Part shown: in pieces, positions 26,236 through 37,880 of the stretch
How the letters are laid out: the number at the start of each line of letters is the position of its first letter
Position numbering within the stretch: position 1 is the first letter of the stretch
Assembly (NCBI GenBank): GCA_009746045.1
Contig: RPFO01000059.1
Location: 1,271,428 to 1,335,427, forward strand
Direction of reading: 5' to 3'
Length of the DNA stretch: 64,000 nt
Source: Mesostigma viride
Taxonomy: Eukaryota > Streptophyta > Mesostigmatophyceae > Mesostigmatales > Mesostigmataceae
Made by a program: the position numbers and the translations under genes
Notes under the pieces: generated by a model
The model's input: only the letters and a program-made list of their open reading frames with translations
Database searches by the model: none
Told to the model about the DNA's origin: nothing

Positions 26236-27497
26236 CTAATACTGCCACGCCATCTCGTACCTGATCATCCGGCTCAGCTGGTACAGGCCCGTCAACGCCA
26301 TAAACGCGTTGACGCTCAGTAGGTTGTAGTTTACCTGAACAAGGTCGGCAAATCCAAACAAACAACCCAACAAATACCCAGCCCCATTACACACACCCAG
26401 GTTGCCCGCGCGACCATGACGCGAGGCAGACCAGCCCAGCCACACACGCACCCAGGCCCAGCCAACAAGGTAGTGCAGGGAGGGGGGAGATTAGCCCTGA
26501 GCGCGCCACCATGCTACTAATTGTTCCATCCTGCAAGCCGTCTAGCCCCTTACATGCAAAGGTTAAGCGTGTGCAACATGTTCTTCAGACAGCTAGGCGC
26601 AAGTCAAATCTGTGTACTAGGAACCAACTGGGCCGCGAATGTGGGTGCCAGCGGTAACAAGTGCGATGCGTAGTTGGGACACAATAGGGTGCCACCCCTG
26701 CGCTTGGCCGGGACCACAGGATCTGATGGGCGAAGGCTCCACCGACATCACTCTGCTAAAGCACTCGTTCTACTTGTCCTCATGCGAGGGTGCGCAACTT
26801 CTCAAAGGGGCGTCATGCCTAGATACCGGCAAAAAGGATTGAGCTATTGTGGAGGCAATACAGAAGGCAATGTATACGCATGATGGCTCTCTCCCCCCTT
26901 CTGGGCACTCCAGCCTTACCTAGGTGCCCTTGCCCCCCCCCCCCCCCCCCCCCCTCCTGCCACCCCATGACTTTCCACCGCATACTCTACGGCATCAACG
27001 CACATGATGAGGCAACCCCAAGTAACCCAAGTCACCACCAGCACACACGTAATCATCTTGCCCACGTAATCATCCTCTACGCGCACCCGTGCATCCATCC
27101 ACCCTCTACCCTACGTATCCCATATTCATGCTCCTCCCCAAGGTGCCACGTACGGGGATGATCTGGGTGGAGTAGCGGCTCCACACTATACCCGTGGCGG
27201 TGACGGCTGCGCGCACACAGGCACGCACACAGGCACGCACACAGGCACGCACGCAGGCACGCACGCAGAGGCATCACCGCCCACATGCATGGCGGGCAAT
27301 GCGAGGCGGAAGAAGGGATGCTGTGGGTAAGTACAGGCGGTCAAAGTGCCAGGTATGTGCCAAATACCGGGCGTTCATCAGGTGGCTTCCTCCATCTTCC
27401 GGGCCAGGTCACTGCTGCAACCGCTCCTGCTTGGGTGCCATGAACACCGCTGCTGTATGCACTCAAACAGGGCGCTCGTGGGTGCACTATCACCCTG

Positions 27498-27578
<81 letters not shown>

Positions 27579-28701
27579 CGCGCGCGCATGTGAGTGAGTG
27601 AGGGGGACAGGGGGGCAAGCTACCTGCACAAAGAGCTACTACAATGACAACGCGCCGTCACCACATCCTCGCAAAACCGCAAGTGCAGCTCGTGAGCAAT
27701 GAGGGGAGATAGCTGCTGTTTGGTTGTCAAGATAAGAACAACCACTTGATTATAAAGACAAGGACAGCCGCTTGATTATGAAGAGAAGACCAGTCAACAA
27801 ACGGGGTCTGCGCCTGCCAGCGGTTGTTCTGGCATTACAATTCTCTCCGCTCAACTCGGGACGCATGTTTGACACTTAGCGCAGCTGCCTGCATTCTATT
27901 GGGCAGCAGTGCGGCAGGCGGCACTACCCACCCGGTGCCATCCCTGCTGCCATGCCTGGAAAAAATGCTGCAAAACTCCAGAAGTGCATTTTCAATGGGT
28001 GCAGGCCATGCATAATTATGGGATGACAATGCTGCTTAGTCCTAACGCCACGCCTGTGCACATCGTGTGTCCGTGCACATACAAATACCCGTGGGGAAGC
28101 CAATGCCTGCAAATTGCGCAGATGGGCAGCGTCCCCAGGTGCATAAGTGGAAGACAATTGTGCATGTATATCTAGCCTTAGCAACGGCAGGATCTACATC
28201 TATCGACAGATCGTCAACTGTAATGGCCAGTAGGCGGCAACGGCTACCTCAACTACAGGCATGACGCTGCAAGATTTACCTGATTGCTGCGGGTAAGAGA
28301 GCTTCTCGGGAGGCTTCTGGAAATCGGCGATGTTGGCGATGGAAATCCCCCACTTGAACGTTGGCGCCCAAAAGTGGACTGAGGGTAAATCGACGCGAGA
28401 AAACGAGAGCAGACGGTAGCATCAAACACCAAACTTTCATGCCCTGGGAGATAAAACGTACATCTGCAGAGGCATACGCTGAGAAGTCCTCCACATTGAC
28501 CCGTCAATTGCACTTAAGAGTTCGCATGACAACTTTTTCTTATTAATTTGCAGGGAAGCTTTCAGTGGTTAGCCACATGCTGCAACAATTTAATTCAAAA
28601 GACCGCATTATTTTGTAGATATGTGCTTTTGCGTTAGCATTGTACGCACTTGTTTTAGGACCGGCTGGGTGGTTCCAGAATGCTGCGAACCGGCCCGCCA
28701 T
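26236..28701 (-). CDS. MPC2: Mitochondrial pyruvate carrier subunit 2
   Basis: Minus-strand exons 28650-28701, 28280-28378, 27154-27206, 26236-26334 (stop TAG), all GT-AG and in phase, giving exactly 100 residues, the usual length. Diagnostic blocks: FWNHPAGPKTIHFWAPTFKW at the N-terminus, GISIANIADFQKPPEKLSYP, TATGIVWSRYSTQIIPVNYN and LLSVNAFMALTGLYQLSRM. These are the conserved three-helix features of MPC2-type subunits, which pair with MPC1 in the inner mitochondrial membrane to import pyruvate. The ATG at 28701 was chosen because family members start a few residues before the FWNHPAGPKT block; an in-frame ATG 42 bp upstream is possible. Introns hold a (GA)38 repeat, a poly-C tract and CA-rich repeats. 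The gene is divergent from the CCCH zinc-finger gene. Confidence 0.95.
26931..26955. repeat. Poly-C tract in MPC2 intron 3
   Basis: About 25 consecutive C residues broken only by single T bases at the edges; a candidate for length error in assembly. Confidence 0.8.
27207..27270. repeat. GCACGCACACA tandem repeat in MPC2 intron 2
   Basis: Five to six units of (A/G)CAGGCACGCAC just upstream, on the coding strand, of the acceptor of MPC2 exon 3. Confidence 0.7.
27500..27576. repeat. (GA)n microsatellite
   Basis: About 38 uninterrupted AG dinucleotides in MPC2 intron 2, a homopurine/homopyrimidine stretch able to form triplex DNA. Confidence 0.95.
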
Positions 28702-29852
28702 AGTCGGATTAGTCTTCCGGCAAAGGCAAGCCCTATTCAGCAATAAAACGAATTCCCCTACTAACCCGATGCAATCGAGTTACAGCCTTTCTAGTCTACT
28801 GCATCGACAAGGGTAGAGCTAGCACAGCCGTTCCCCCCGACTCCCGTTGTTGATGGCTCCCACCTGGCAACGCTCGCCCTTTCGAACAGGTTTTGGGCAC
28901 GAACACCAATCGGTGGGGTGTGCCTGCATCAACCTCCCAGCCGGAGATGGCCGCCGAGCGCGGCAAAAATATCGTCGATGATCTGATCTCACCTGGTATG
29001 CCGCCTGCCGGCGGTCGCCCGGTCGCGGGTCGTGGCGAGGTACTACCGCAGGCTTCCGCGCCCGCCTGCGGCCTGAACTTGCCGGTGCCGCATGCAAGAG
29101 TCAGGACGGGAAAGCCGCGCTGACCGATGATGACTTGTTCCGCCTTTCGAGCGAATCCAGGACAAGTTGGGCGAACTGCGAAGTCTATGGATACATACAT
29201 CGTGAGTTCGCGACGCTTCGCTAAAAACTGTCAGTCTCTAAGAACCTGTTCTACAATCTACAGGACTGGTGCTGTAACAGGTGCTAAACTGTGCTAAAGC
29301 ACAACCCCATAGCGAAAACGGAGCCGTACCGGGCTGAAGGACTCTGCAGTAAAGCTTGCTTCAGTTGCTTGGCCTGCAAGATGCGTTACATAATGAGTTG
29401 CGACGGCAGGTAGACGGCACAGCAAATATAGAAAGAACATCTGCAGTTCTGCAATCGATTCTGGGCATGCGCGAACGGCAACTGCTGTCAACTGGCAGCA
29501 ACTCGCCCAACGTGGAAAGTGCCAATATCGATCCTTGACAAAGTGGAAGCTTTTAACAAAGAGCGACGCCAGTGCCGTGGGGACTACACGTGCATCTGAG
29601 TACCTACGCTGGTTGGTGAGACACCTTCGCATCGGTGCCGTCGTGTTGCAGGAAACACAGCCTCCAAGCTTCCGTTTTTGGTAGCTCGAGAAGTGCGAGG
29701 CATTTTCTCAGGAGCCACGCATTCCCAAGTGGCTCGGGCTTATCTGTGTAGCCGCACGTGATAATTGGCGGGGCGCGGCAGTGTAGGCGCTGGGTGGAGG
29801 GTGCTGGCTGTGGGTTTTTCCTGCCGCATCGTGACCTCCACTATCTAGTCTC
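28702..29852. promoter_or_regulatory. Divergent intergenic region MPC2 / CCCH gene
   Basis: 1.15 kb between the two start codons. 28830-29110 is markedly G/C- and CpG-rich and open on both strands, perhaps a promoter-associated island or untranslated exons. A short open stretch 29356-29538 (+) could be 5' leader of the CCCH gene. No defined motif was identified. Confidence 0.35.
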
Positions 29853-32103
29853 ATGACCGAAATTTGCAGAGATTTCCTAAAGGGCGTGTGTTTCAGGGCA
29901 AACTGCAGATATCAGCATGTAAACCAGGACGGAAGTCCCGGGGTAAGTCCTGCGCCCTTGGCTTGCTTGCCTCCTCGTCTCTATCGTAACTTGTCATGGT
30001 TGCTTTACCCCGCAAGCTAGGCACGGTGCCGTCTGTGCCTCCAATACCGTTTGTGGGACGATCTGACATCCGGCGTCCGTCTGCACTTCTTACTTTCCCG
30101 TGCCTCCCTTGCAGGGGTCCATCTCGCAGCCTCTCTGCCGTGATTTTGAGAATGGCCGGTGTCACCGGCCTAACTGCAGGTTTTACCACAGACCCGAGGC
30201 AGAGGCGCTGCAGCAGGGCAATGCTGCGGCACAGGTACGCCCGCTATGAAGAAAAATGCTGGGGCAGCCTTATATGGGGAAGGTATACCAGGGTTATGCA
30301 CTCCATGTGTTTGCCAGGATCCTACTGTCCTGTCAGGATCCTACCGGGAGCTTTATCGTCGGTGTCTAGATCTGCCATCCAGTATTTAGATCATGTCCTC
30401 GTGGAAGCACTGCTGTCGCCTTTGTTTTGATGTCTACCAGCGTCTGCATGTTGCGGGGGCTGCCAGACAGCGCGCATGCCTTGTGCGAGGATCCCGCGGC
30501 ATCCACCTATCCAAGGCACACACAACGCTAGCCACATGTCAAATGGCTCGCAGGCCTCTGCTGAAGTCGCACAAGCGCATGAGGAATCCTGTGTATGTGA
30601 CCTCCCGCCCTGCCTCAACCCACCCACCCACCCCCACCGGCTCCGTGGCCCTGGCTGCGAGTGTCTCCACGTAGCCGTGTGTCGAGTGGGGCCGCCTAAT
30701 GAGCTAGTGAATGACTAGTGTTGCCACCGCCCCTGCTTGCCTCCTTCCCCCCCCCCCCCCCCCCCCCCCGATCCCCTACTGATCTATGGCATCTCCCCCC
30801 CCCCCCCGCCCCCAACACAAACCCTGCAACTGGCCACACACGCACACTCACACATGCACCCACACACGCGCACACAAATGCGCCTGCAACGGCCGCAACC
30901 TTCCCCCCATGCGCAGCAAGCGGCGCTAGGGTCCATGGGTGGCCAGGTGGGCGTGTCGCCCTACGGGGCCAACGCAGGCATGGGCATGGGCATGGGCATG
31001 GCGGGCATGCAGGCTCCGTACGGCGCCGCCCAGGCATCTGCTGCGCCCGGTAGCGGCGGCGGCGCCGGTGGCTACGGCATGCAGTCGGGTGGCGAGGCCT
31101 ACTCGTCTGACGCCATGGCACAGTACTACGCCAACGCGGCGTCCCAGTGGGGTATGTTATGCACTCTCTCTGGGCTTACGCATGGCGCGACGTACATATG
31201 CGCGGCTTGCCATGTGTGCGCGGCTTGACGCACGTGGCTTGCCTGCATGTGTCGCCTGTCATCTGAGCGGCATGGGATGTACGGGGTACGTCGGCTGTGA
31301 GGTAAAGCACCCTCCCATCATGCGATAACGCGCGTGGGGCGCTTGATGTGAGGCTTGGCATAGATGGCTCGAAATGTGTGGCACGGTATGGGTGGCAGGC
31401 CATGTCTGGGCTGTGGCAACCCACGTGTGACGATCGCAATGTGTGTGGCTAAATGTATGTGGCGCATTATATGTGGCATATGAAACGTGTGGTGTGGGGG
31501 CAATACGCGCGTGAGGGTCTTGGGCCATGTCCATGCTCACGTCCCCACCCTAGTGGGCATCGCAGGATCACATGCTGGATGGGGCAAGCAGGCAAGGTGG
31601 CCGGGGGCAGGGGCCTGCCCCCTGTCTTTTCATTGCTGCGCGATGCCGCAACCGTGCCCCATCTCTCTGGTCATGCGGGTTTTTCCCCAACACCCAGCAC
31701 CTGACATTGCCTATGGGATTGTGTGGTTGGTTCCCCATTCCTTTGATTGTGTTGTGGGTTGCTAAAATGTTAGGCAGGCATTCTGTCTGGGCCGCCTTTT
31801 TTCTTTGTTATGTTATGGCATTGACGTCATGTTCATGCTCACTGGCTCGTCTGTGGTCCTGCCACTTAACTTTCCACTCATGTCCCAAACTATCCCACCC
31901 GACTGTTTACAGTCCAATCCTACAGCCAGATGGCGCCTAACCCGAGCGTGCCTCTGCCCGTGCCTCAGCCACCCGTCGGCCCCATGGCCCCCATCCCTCC
32001 AGTGTCAGCGCCGGCCTACTCCATGTACGGGACCCCCCTGTTTTTGGTCCCCCCCCAAGTGCCTGCGGGCCAGCCGCCACAACAGACCGGGTGGGGTGTC
32101 TGA
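29853..32103 (+). CDS. Tandem CCCH zinc-finger protein, muscleblind-like
   Basis: Exons 29853-29942, 30115-30234, 30917-31151, 31913-32103 (TGA), GT-AG and in phase: 211 residues. Exon 1 encodes a zinc finger CRDFLKGVCFRANCRYQH and exon 2 a second, CRDFENGRCHRPNCRFYH, both C-x7-C-x4-C-x3-H, the spacing of muscleblind-type RNA-binding fingers. Both begin with CRDF, so they look like an internal duplication with one finger per exon. The rest is low complexity: a Gly/Met/Ala/Gln/Tyr-rich stretch with GMGMGMGMAGM, then Pro/Val-rich sequence ending TGWGV. Such tails are typical of hnRNP-like splicing or mRNA-binding proteins. A nuclear role in RNA processing is inferred. A weak donor at 32096 (GTGTCT) could instead splice in phase to a Gln-rich exon 32586-32633 (GHGQDHWSQQQEQRRG), giving a longer C-terminus. 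Confidence 0.8.
30751..30806. repeat. Poly-C tracts in CCCH-gene intron 2
   Basis: Two C-runs (about 21 and 9 bases) upstream of the exon 3 acceptor; probably length-variable. Confidence 0.7.
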
Positions 32104-33474
32104 GGACTGGGCGTGAAGCGGTGATGGGGCGTGAGGGAGGCGATGGTGGGGCGCGATGGCCTCCACTAGGCACTAAAACACTTGCTTACGCATGCTGCAT
32201 GCCCGGGTGTGAGAGGATGCGGTGATTTTAAGCGGCAAAGTTCAAATGTTCTGTATGGCGTGCGGGTTTGCAAAGGAAAATGGGGGCGGCCAGTGCTGCG
32301 TACAAGGGAGGTTGTTTACCTGTGTTCGGCCAGAGTAATCTCTGGGCAGAAAGGGACCCCGCAGGATGCCAGGTGGTGGACCACAAAAGAGACGCGGCAG
32401 AGGGGACGTGGTGGCGTGTGGGCACGTGATATGCCTGCCAAGGGTTGCCTACTTGTTCTTCTGAATGGGGGCTCCCGGAAGTTTGCGAAAAAGTCTCTTG
32501 CACTTGGGCAAGTACATGGAAGCCCCTTGTCCTACTGTTAGCATGCTGGGCATGTACAGTGACCACGCATCTGTCTGGCAGGCAGGCCACGGCCAGGACC
32601 ACTGGAGCCAGCAGCAGGAACAGCGACGAGGGGGTATGTGGAGGGGAGCCGTGTTAGCGCAAACAATGTGAAAGCTGTGGTTTTCTGGCTGCTGTTACGC
32701 TGCTGGCCGAGTTGGTGTGATGCCGTCTTGTGTCCAGTGCTTGCTGCTGCTGATGGTAATGATGATGGTTATAGCAATGCCACGAGTAATTGGATTTGCC
32801 GTCGGTTGCTTGAAGTATATTGAGGCAATCCTTTGAGGTTTGTGCCTGCGAGGTGACAGATGCAGCACCAAGTGGGGATGCCACGGGGACTTCTGGTCTG
32901 CACTGGTTGTGTAGTTGATAGGTGTTGGACCACTATATACGTTACTTACAGTTTTGTGGAAGCATGGGGCTGCCTGAGATTAGCATCGGCTGCCAAAAAT
33001 TGGGATGCATGTGATCAAGTCACTAGCACACAAGGTCGGTTGAGTCCACCACGTATTAAAAACCAGTTGTGCCATCCAACGTGGGTAGGGATATGTAGCC
33101 ATTTCATGCCTGGGTGTATCATGGATGCTTCGCCAGTAAGGCGAGGAATCAAGCACAACAGCCAGAAAAGAGAATCGAGATTGGGTTGATATATTTCCAG
33201 ACATCAGTCAACATATACAATGCGGATCTATAGAATGTAATTTTTTTTCAATTTTTTTGTAGATCCAACAGCGCAATTACTCAGTACGTGTGCATCAAGC
33301 GCAATGGAGGCCATCAGTATTGCTCATTTAGTAGACAACAAGTTCATTTACTAAATATTTTAGTTTTCTCAATAGTTGTCTCACCCAAGGGATAGTTGCA
33401 TGTCTCACCTAGTACGTAACAAAGGGTACGTTGCCACATTCATTAGTTCATTCATCCATCCATCCGTGTGTCCG
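32104..33474. other. Intergenic, no further gene recognised
   Basis: Apart from the candidate alternative exon at 32586-32633 and a possible partner near 32738-32823, nothing coding is evident. 33200-33370 is A/T-rich with T-runs. Confidence 0.45.
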
Positions 33475-35073
33475 TCCTTGCGTCCTTCCGTCCCTCCCTC
33501 CCTCCCTCCGCACCTCCCTACCTACCTACCTACCTACCTCCCCCCTCCCTCCCTCCCTCCCTACCTACCTACCTACCTACCTACCTACCTACCTACCTAC
33601 CTACCTACCTACCTACCTACCTACCTACCTACCTACCTACCTACCTACCTACCTACCTACCTACCTACCTACCTACCTACCTACCTACCTACCTACCTAC
33701 CTACCTACCTACCTACCTACCTACCTACCTACCTACCTACCTACCTACCTACCTACCTACCTACCTACCTACCTACCTACCTACCTACCTACCTACCTAC
33801 CTACCTACCTACCTACCTACCTACCTACCTACCTACCTACCTACCTACCTACCTACCTACCTACCTACCTACCTACCTACCTACCTACCTACCTACCTAC
33901 CTACCTACCTACCTACCTACCTACCTACCTACCTACCTACCTACCTACCTACCTACCTACCTACCTACCTACCTACCTACCTACCTACCTACCTACCTAC
34001 CTACCTACCTACCTACCTACCTACCTACCTACCTACCTACCTACCTACCTACCTACCTACCTACCTACCTACCTACCTACCTACCTACCTACCTACCTAC
34101 CTACCTACCTACCTACCTACCTACCTACCTACCTACCTACCTACCTACCTACCTACCTACCTACCTACCTACCTACCTACCTACCTACCTACCTACCTAC
34201 CTACCTACCTACCTACCTACCTACCTACCTACCTACCTACCTACCTACCTACCTACCTACCTACCTACCTACCTACCTACCTACCTACCTACCTACCTCC
34301 TCCCTCCCTCCCTCCCTCCCTCCCTCCCTCCCTCCCTCCCTCCCTCCCTCCCTCCCTCCCTCCCTCCTCCCTCCCTCCCTCCCTCCCTCCCTCCCTCCCT
34401 CCCTCCCTCCCTCCCTCCCTCCCTCCCTCCCTCCCTCCTCCCTCCCTCCCTCCCTCCCTCCCTCCCTCCCTCCCTCCCTCCCTCCCTCCCTCCCTCCCCC
34501 CCCCCCCCCCCTCCCTCCCTCCCTCCCTCCCTCCCTCCCTCCTCCCTCCCTCCCTCCCTCCCTCCTCCCTCCCTCCCTCCCTCCTCCCTCCCTCCCTCCC
34601 TCCCTCCCTCCCTCCCTCCTCCCTCCCTCCCTCCCTCCCTCCCCCCCTCCCTCCTCCCTCCTCCCTCCCTCCCTCCCTCCCTCCCTCCCTCCCTCCCTCC
34701 CTCCCTCCCTCTCCCTCCCTCCCTTTCTCCCCCGCCCGCCCGCCGCCCGCCGCCGCCGCCCGCCCGCCGCCCGCCGCCCGCCCGCCCGCCGCCGCCCGCC
34801 GCCGCCCGCCCGCCCGCCCGCCCGCCCGCCCGCCCGCCCGCCCGCCGCCCGCCCGCCCGCCCGCCCGCCGCCCGCCCGCCCGCCGCGCCGCCCGCCCGCC
34901 GCCCGCCCGCCCGCCCGCCCGCCCGCCATGCCCGCCCGCCCGCCCGCCGCCCGCCGCCCGCCCGCCCGCCGCCCGCCCGCCCCGCCCGCCCGCCGCCCGC
35001 CTCCCGCCCTCCCACCCTCCCGCCTTCCCGCCCTCCCTCCGGCCCGCCCTCCCTCCCTCGGGACCTCCCTCCC
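33475..35073. repeat. Graded simple-repeat block CTAC - CTCC - CGCC
   Basis: Short CCTC/CTAC start, then about 740 bp of almost perfect (CTAC)n (33561-34297), about 430 bp of (CTCC)n with occasional missing C (34298-34720, including a C-run at 34497-34511), then about 270 bp of (CGCC)n (34733-35000), fading through mixed C-rich sequence. Units change by single substitutions (A to C, then T to G). The block ends in the LINE-type hairpin at 35074-35100. Confidence 0.95.
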
Positions 35074-35104
35074 TGCCTCCGTGACTCCCCAACGGGAGCA
35101 CGAG
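35074..35104 (+). repeat. LINE-end hairpin at the end of the simple-repeat block
   Basis: TGCCTCCGTGACTCCCCAACGGGAGCACGAG, the same stem-loop found at the other LINE 3' ends, followed by GAATGAATTAC. Confidence 0.7.
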
Positions 35105-35109
35105 TTGAA

Positions 35110-35330
35110 TGAATTACAATTTAACTAAACAGTCAACTAAATGCTGCCGAGCGTAGGGACGAAAAAAGCGTGGAAGTTCAAGTAGATCCAACACGGATTC
35201 GAACTAGGAGCTCTGAGATGATTCTGCGGCACACGGGTCTCCTGATCCGAAGGCATCCCAAGCCACATGCTGAAAAAACTCGTTACTGGAGAGTGTTGCC
35301 AGTATTATGTGGAAAGTAGTGGTGCGAGAT
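35110..35330 (-). repeat. Candidate tRNA-related SINE, copy 1
   Basis: Shares, in order, with 39447-39670: AACTAAATGCTGCCGAG, TCCAACACGGA, GGGTCTCCTG, ATCCGAAGGCATCCCAAG and CCGGAGAGTG-type blocks. On the minus strand it contains AGTTCGAATCC (10 of 11 bases of the pol III B box) downstream of GATCAGGAGACCC, as in a tRNA-derived SINE head. No full tRNA cloverleaf can be drawn, so it is not a functional tRNA gene. Confidence 0.45.
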
Positions 35331-35429
35331 GTATACTACCCCATTGCACTTTTGCCCCTACTAGGGTGTCGCCAGTTCTCAAATTGTCAAACTGCCGAAA
35401 TTGTCACTAATTATTCGCGCCTGAGAGTA

Positions 35430-36345
35430 GAGTAGCGCTGGAGGAGCACGTGACCTGGCTGCTGGCGGAGAAGATGACATCAATGACCACGGCGCTCATG
35501 CAACACGGTGGAGGCCAAGGTCTCCATTACGGAAACTAAGGTCGATCGCTCACAAGCTTCACCTTCAGCTCAAGGCGCTGCAGACCACCGCGCAGGCCGC
35601 CCTCCGGCCTCTCCCGCCTCAATTCACCAGGTGGAGGACAAGTGCTGCGTGCTCATGAATTGAAGCTTGAAGCCATCATCGCCCACACCGAGGCCCTGGC
35701 CACGCAGCTCTCCCAACGATAGCGGGCAGATGGCCACCATCGCATGCCAGCCTCCCCGGCAGGACGCTGGCGACCTCCCGCCGCTCTCCTATGCGGATGT
35801 GCTGCAGTCAGCGACCGCCACAACCGTTGATGCCGTCGCCATGAAACTCCAGGAGCTGGAGGACCACCGCCAGGCCGAATTACAAAGGGAGGCCACCGAT
35901 CGCGCCCGCCGCGAGTGCCGAGTGGTGCTGCATCGTTTTCCCCAGAAGCCAGGGGAGACGGCAACGACCCGTGCCGACGAGCTCAAGGACCAGCTTCCAG
36001 AACCTCATGGGCCTGGTAGAACTGCGCCGGTGCCACCGCCTTCCCCACTCACGGGACAAGGCGGCTCCCGGGCCACCAGTGCTGCTCACCTTACCCTCTG
36101 GCCCCTGACCTCCAAGCAGCGGTTCCTTTCGATCCCGTCGCAAGAGGTTGTACGACCTCACCTGGGCGCTGGACGACGACCTGACCCCTGCTCAGCAGCA
36201 GCGCAGCGACGCGACCTGTGCAGCCGGAAATATACGTCCGGCACAAGCAGGATCCCCAGAGGCCAGAAGCCCAAAGTGTACTGGAGGGGCGGGGACCTGA
36301 TGATCAACCACAAGATGTGGACGCCCCCCGGCCAAGCGGGCTAAA
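35430..36345 (+). pseudogene. LINE ORF1-like fragment
   Basis: Open pieces encode a Glu/Gln/Ala-rich coiled-coil part, then LEDHRQAELQREATDRARRE and CRVVLHRFPQKPGE (RRM-like start of an ORF1 central domain). A C-terminal block follows in shifted frames: KQRFLS, HDLTWALDDDLTPAQQQ-like sequence, QKPKVYWRGGDLMINHK. The 'DDDLTPAQQQQRRDLWP' and 'KPKVY.RG' motifs recur intact at 38287-38520. This matches the ORF1 proteins (RNA-binding chaperones) of L1-like LINEs. At least two frameshifts and one stop make it non-functional. Confidence 0.65.
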
Positions 36346-36697
36346 AAATTAAATTAAATTATGATGTTCATGACTCCATTGGGAGATCATGTAGCACATA
36401 TTTCCTTGTTGGATTGATGGAGGTGGGCAAAGCCGCGAAACCGAACTAATTTCAAACTCTAAGCTAATCTAATCTAGAAAACCCTAGCTACTCTACTCAG
36501 CAAAGTGCCCCTTCCTCTTGGGGGGACCTGCCGGGCTTGCATGCCCACAGGGTCTGGCGTGTGAGCAGGTGGACAATCGTCTTCCACCTTTTCTTGTTCT
36601 GCGTAGCAGTCCAAGCAAGAGAGAGGGGTTTAGAATGCGATGTTCAAACGGGGCGCTGGGACCACTAGGTCAGCCAACAACTGCGCTGTGGGTATAG
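36346..36697 (-). pseudogene. Inverted LINE 3' end
   Basis: The reverse complement aligns with the 3' end of the copy at 47365-47800: CTAGTGGTCCCAGC, TTGGACTGC, ACGCCAGACCCTGTGGGC, CCAAGAGGAAG, TAGGGTTTTCTAG, then ATGTGCTACATGATCTCCCA and the (TTTAA)n tail at 36346-36360. It lies tail-to-tail with the ORF1 fragment on its left and head-to-head with the LINE fragment on its right. Confidence 0.75.
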
Positions 36698-36730
36698 GCT
36701 GGTTGTCTCCTTGATAGGTCATGACATCAA

Positions 36731-37590
36731 TTGGAGACATGTTTACGTACCCTTTTAGGAATGTCCTTGGGGCCAGGCTTCAAGCTGTTGGGGAGCTGGC
36801 TTCCTGACACCGCCGACGATGTGGACACCCGCATCGGCCTTGCCTGGGCCAAGCTCCGTTCGCTCACACCCTACTGGCGCTCGAAGGGCCTGGGCGGGTA
36901 CCGCAAGCACATGCTCTTCAAGGTCCTCGTCCTCACGGTGCTCACGTATGGCGCCGAGGCGTGGACCCTCCCACCCAAACTGGCAGCTAGGCTAGACGGC
37001 ACGGTTTACAGGATGCTCCGACAGGTCCTTAACATAGGTTTCTCCGAGCGTCCGTCATCAGAGTCTTTGTATCATGGCATGCCTCGTGTTTCGGACGAGA
37101 TTAGGCAGCGTAGGATAGCATTTGTAGGACACCTTGCCCGCACCAGCCAGGTCGACACCACCCTCGGTCTGGCCGGCCCCCAGCGGCTTGGCCAGCCAGG
37201 GCGGCACATTATGACCTGGCCTGGCCCCGAGGACATTCCCAAAAGGGTAGGGAAACCTGTCACGAACTACGTTCAGATGTTGCTGGACGACCTAGTGGTC
37301 CCAGCCCAGTTTGAGCACCGCATCCACTCTCTCTCCCGTCTTTGGACTGCCATGCAGGACAAGACGCGTGGAAGAAGATTGTCAAGGCGCACACGCCCGA
37401 CCCTGTGGGCAAGCCACCTCCCCCCAAGCGGACCTGAGGCGTTTTGATGAGTAGTGTAGTTAGGATTTTCTAGATAGCTTAGAGTTAGGATAGTTCGATC
37501 ACGCGGCTTCCTCCACCCCATCCATCATGGAATATGTGCTACATGACCTCCCCACGGAGGCATGTTATAATTTAATTTAATTTAATTTTT
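36731..37590 (+). pseudogene. LINE ORF2 C-terminal fragment, best preserved
   Basis: Encodes about 215 residues in frame: GFKLLGSWLPDTADDVDTRI, FKVLVLTVLTYGAEAWTL, LDGTVYRMLRQVLNIGF, ESLYHGMPRVSDEIRQRR, FVGHLARTSQVDTTLG and TNYVQMLLDDLVVP. This is the post-RT region of endonuclease/RT LINEs ('YGAEAWTL', 'RQRR..F.GH'). The RT core is absent, so the element is 5' truncated. Against the copy at 47365-47640, one G is missing at about 37370, shifting the last 30 residues. It ends with CTACATGACCTCCCC-type hairpin sequence and a (TTTAA)n tail at 37570-37590. Confidence 0.85.
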
Positions 37591-37595
37591 GGGGG

Positions 37596-37880
37596 CCAGG
37601 CCAGGTCAGGACATGCTGCCCTGGCTGGCCAAGCCGCTGCAGGGGCCAGCCAGGCCGAGGTCGGTGTCTACCTGACTGGCCGGTGCGAGCAAGATGTCCT
37701 ACAAATGCTATCTGTCCTGCGCTGTCTAATTTCGTCCAAAATGCCAGGCATACCCTGGTACAAAGATTCTAATGACCTATGTGTGGAAAACCCTACGTTC
37801 AGGGCCTGGACAGCCCTGCGGGCTAGGATAGCCCTAGCTTGTAAGCCTAGGTAGTCACGTACTGCCGCCATGGCGGCAGC
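37596..37880 (-). pseudogene. Inverted LINE ORF2 fragment
   Basis: Minus-strand translation gives QALNVGFSTHRSLESLYQGM then PGILDEIRQRR and LAWP pieces, the same segment as at 37030-37220 on the plus strand. It starts within 10 bp of the (TTTAA)n tail of the preceding plus-strand copy. Confidence 0.75.

Noticed and set aside
28796-29200. GC-rich minus-strand open frame between MPC2 and the CCCH gene
   Set aside because: Both strands are open because of high G/C content; there is no start context, splice partner or family resemblance, so it is kept only as part of the divergent promoter region.
33376-35128. 500-plus-codon open frames reading YLPT, PPSL and their reverse
   Set aside because: Translations of the CTAC/CTCC/CGCC simple repeats in all frames.
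35190-35270. tRNA gene on the minus strand
   Set aside because: A B-box-like AGTTCGAATCC is present but the T-stem does not pair and no acceptor or D arm can be drawn.
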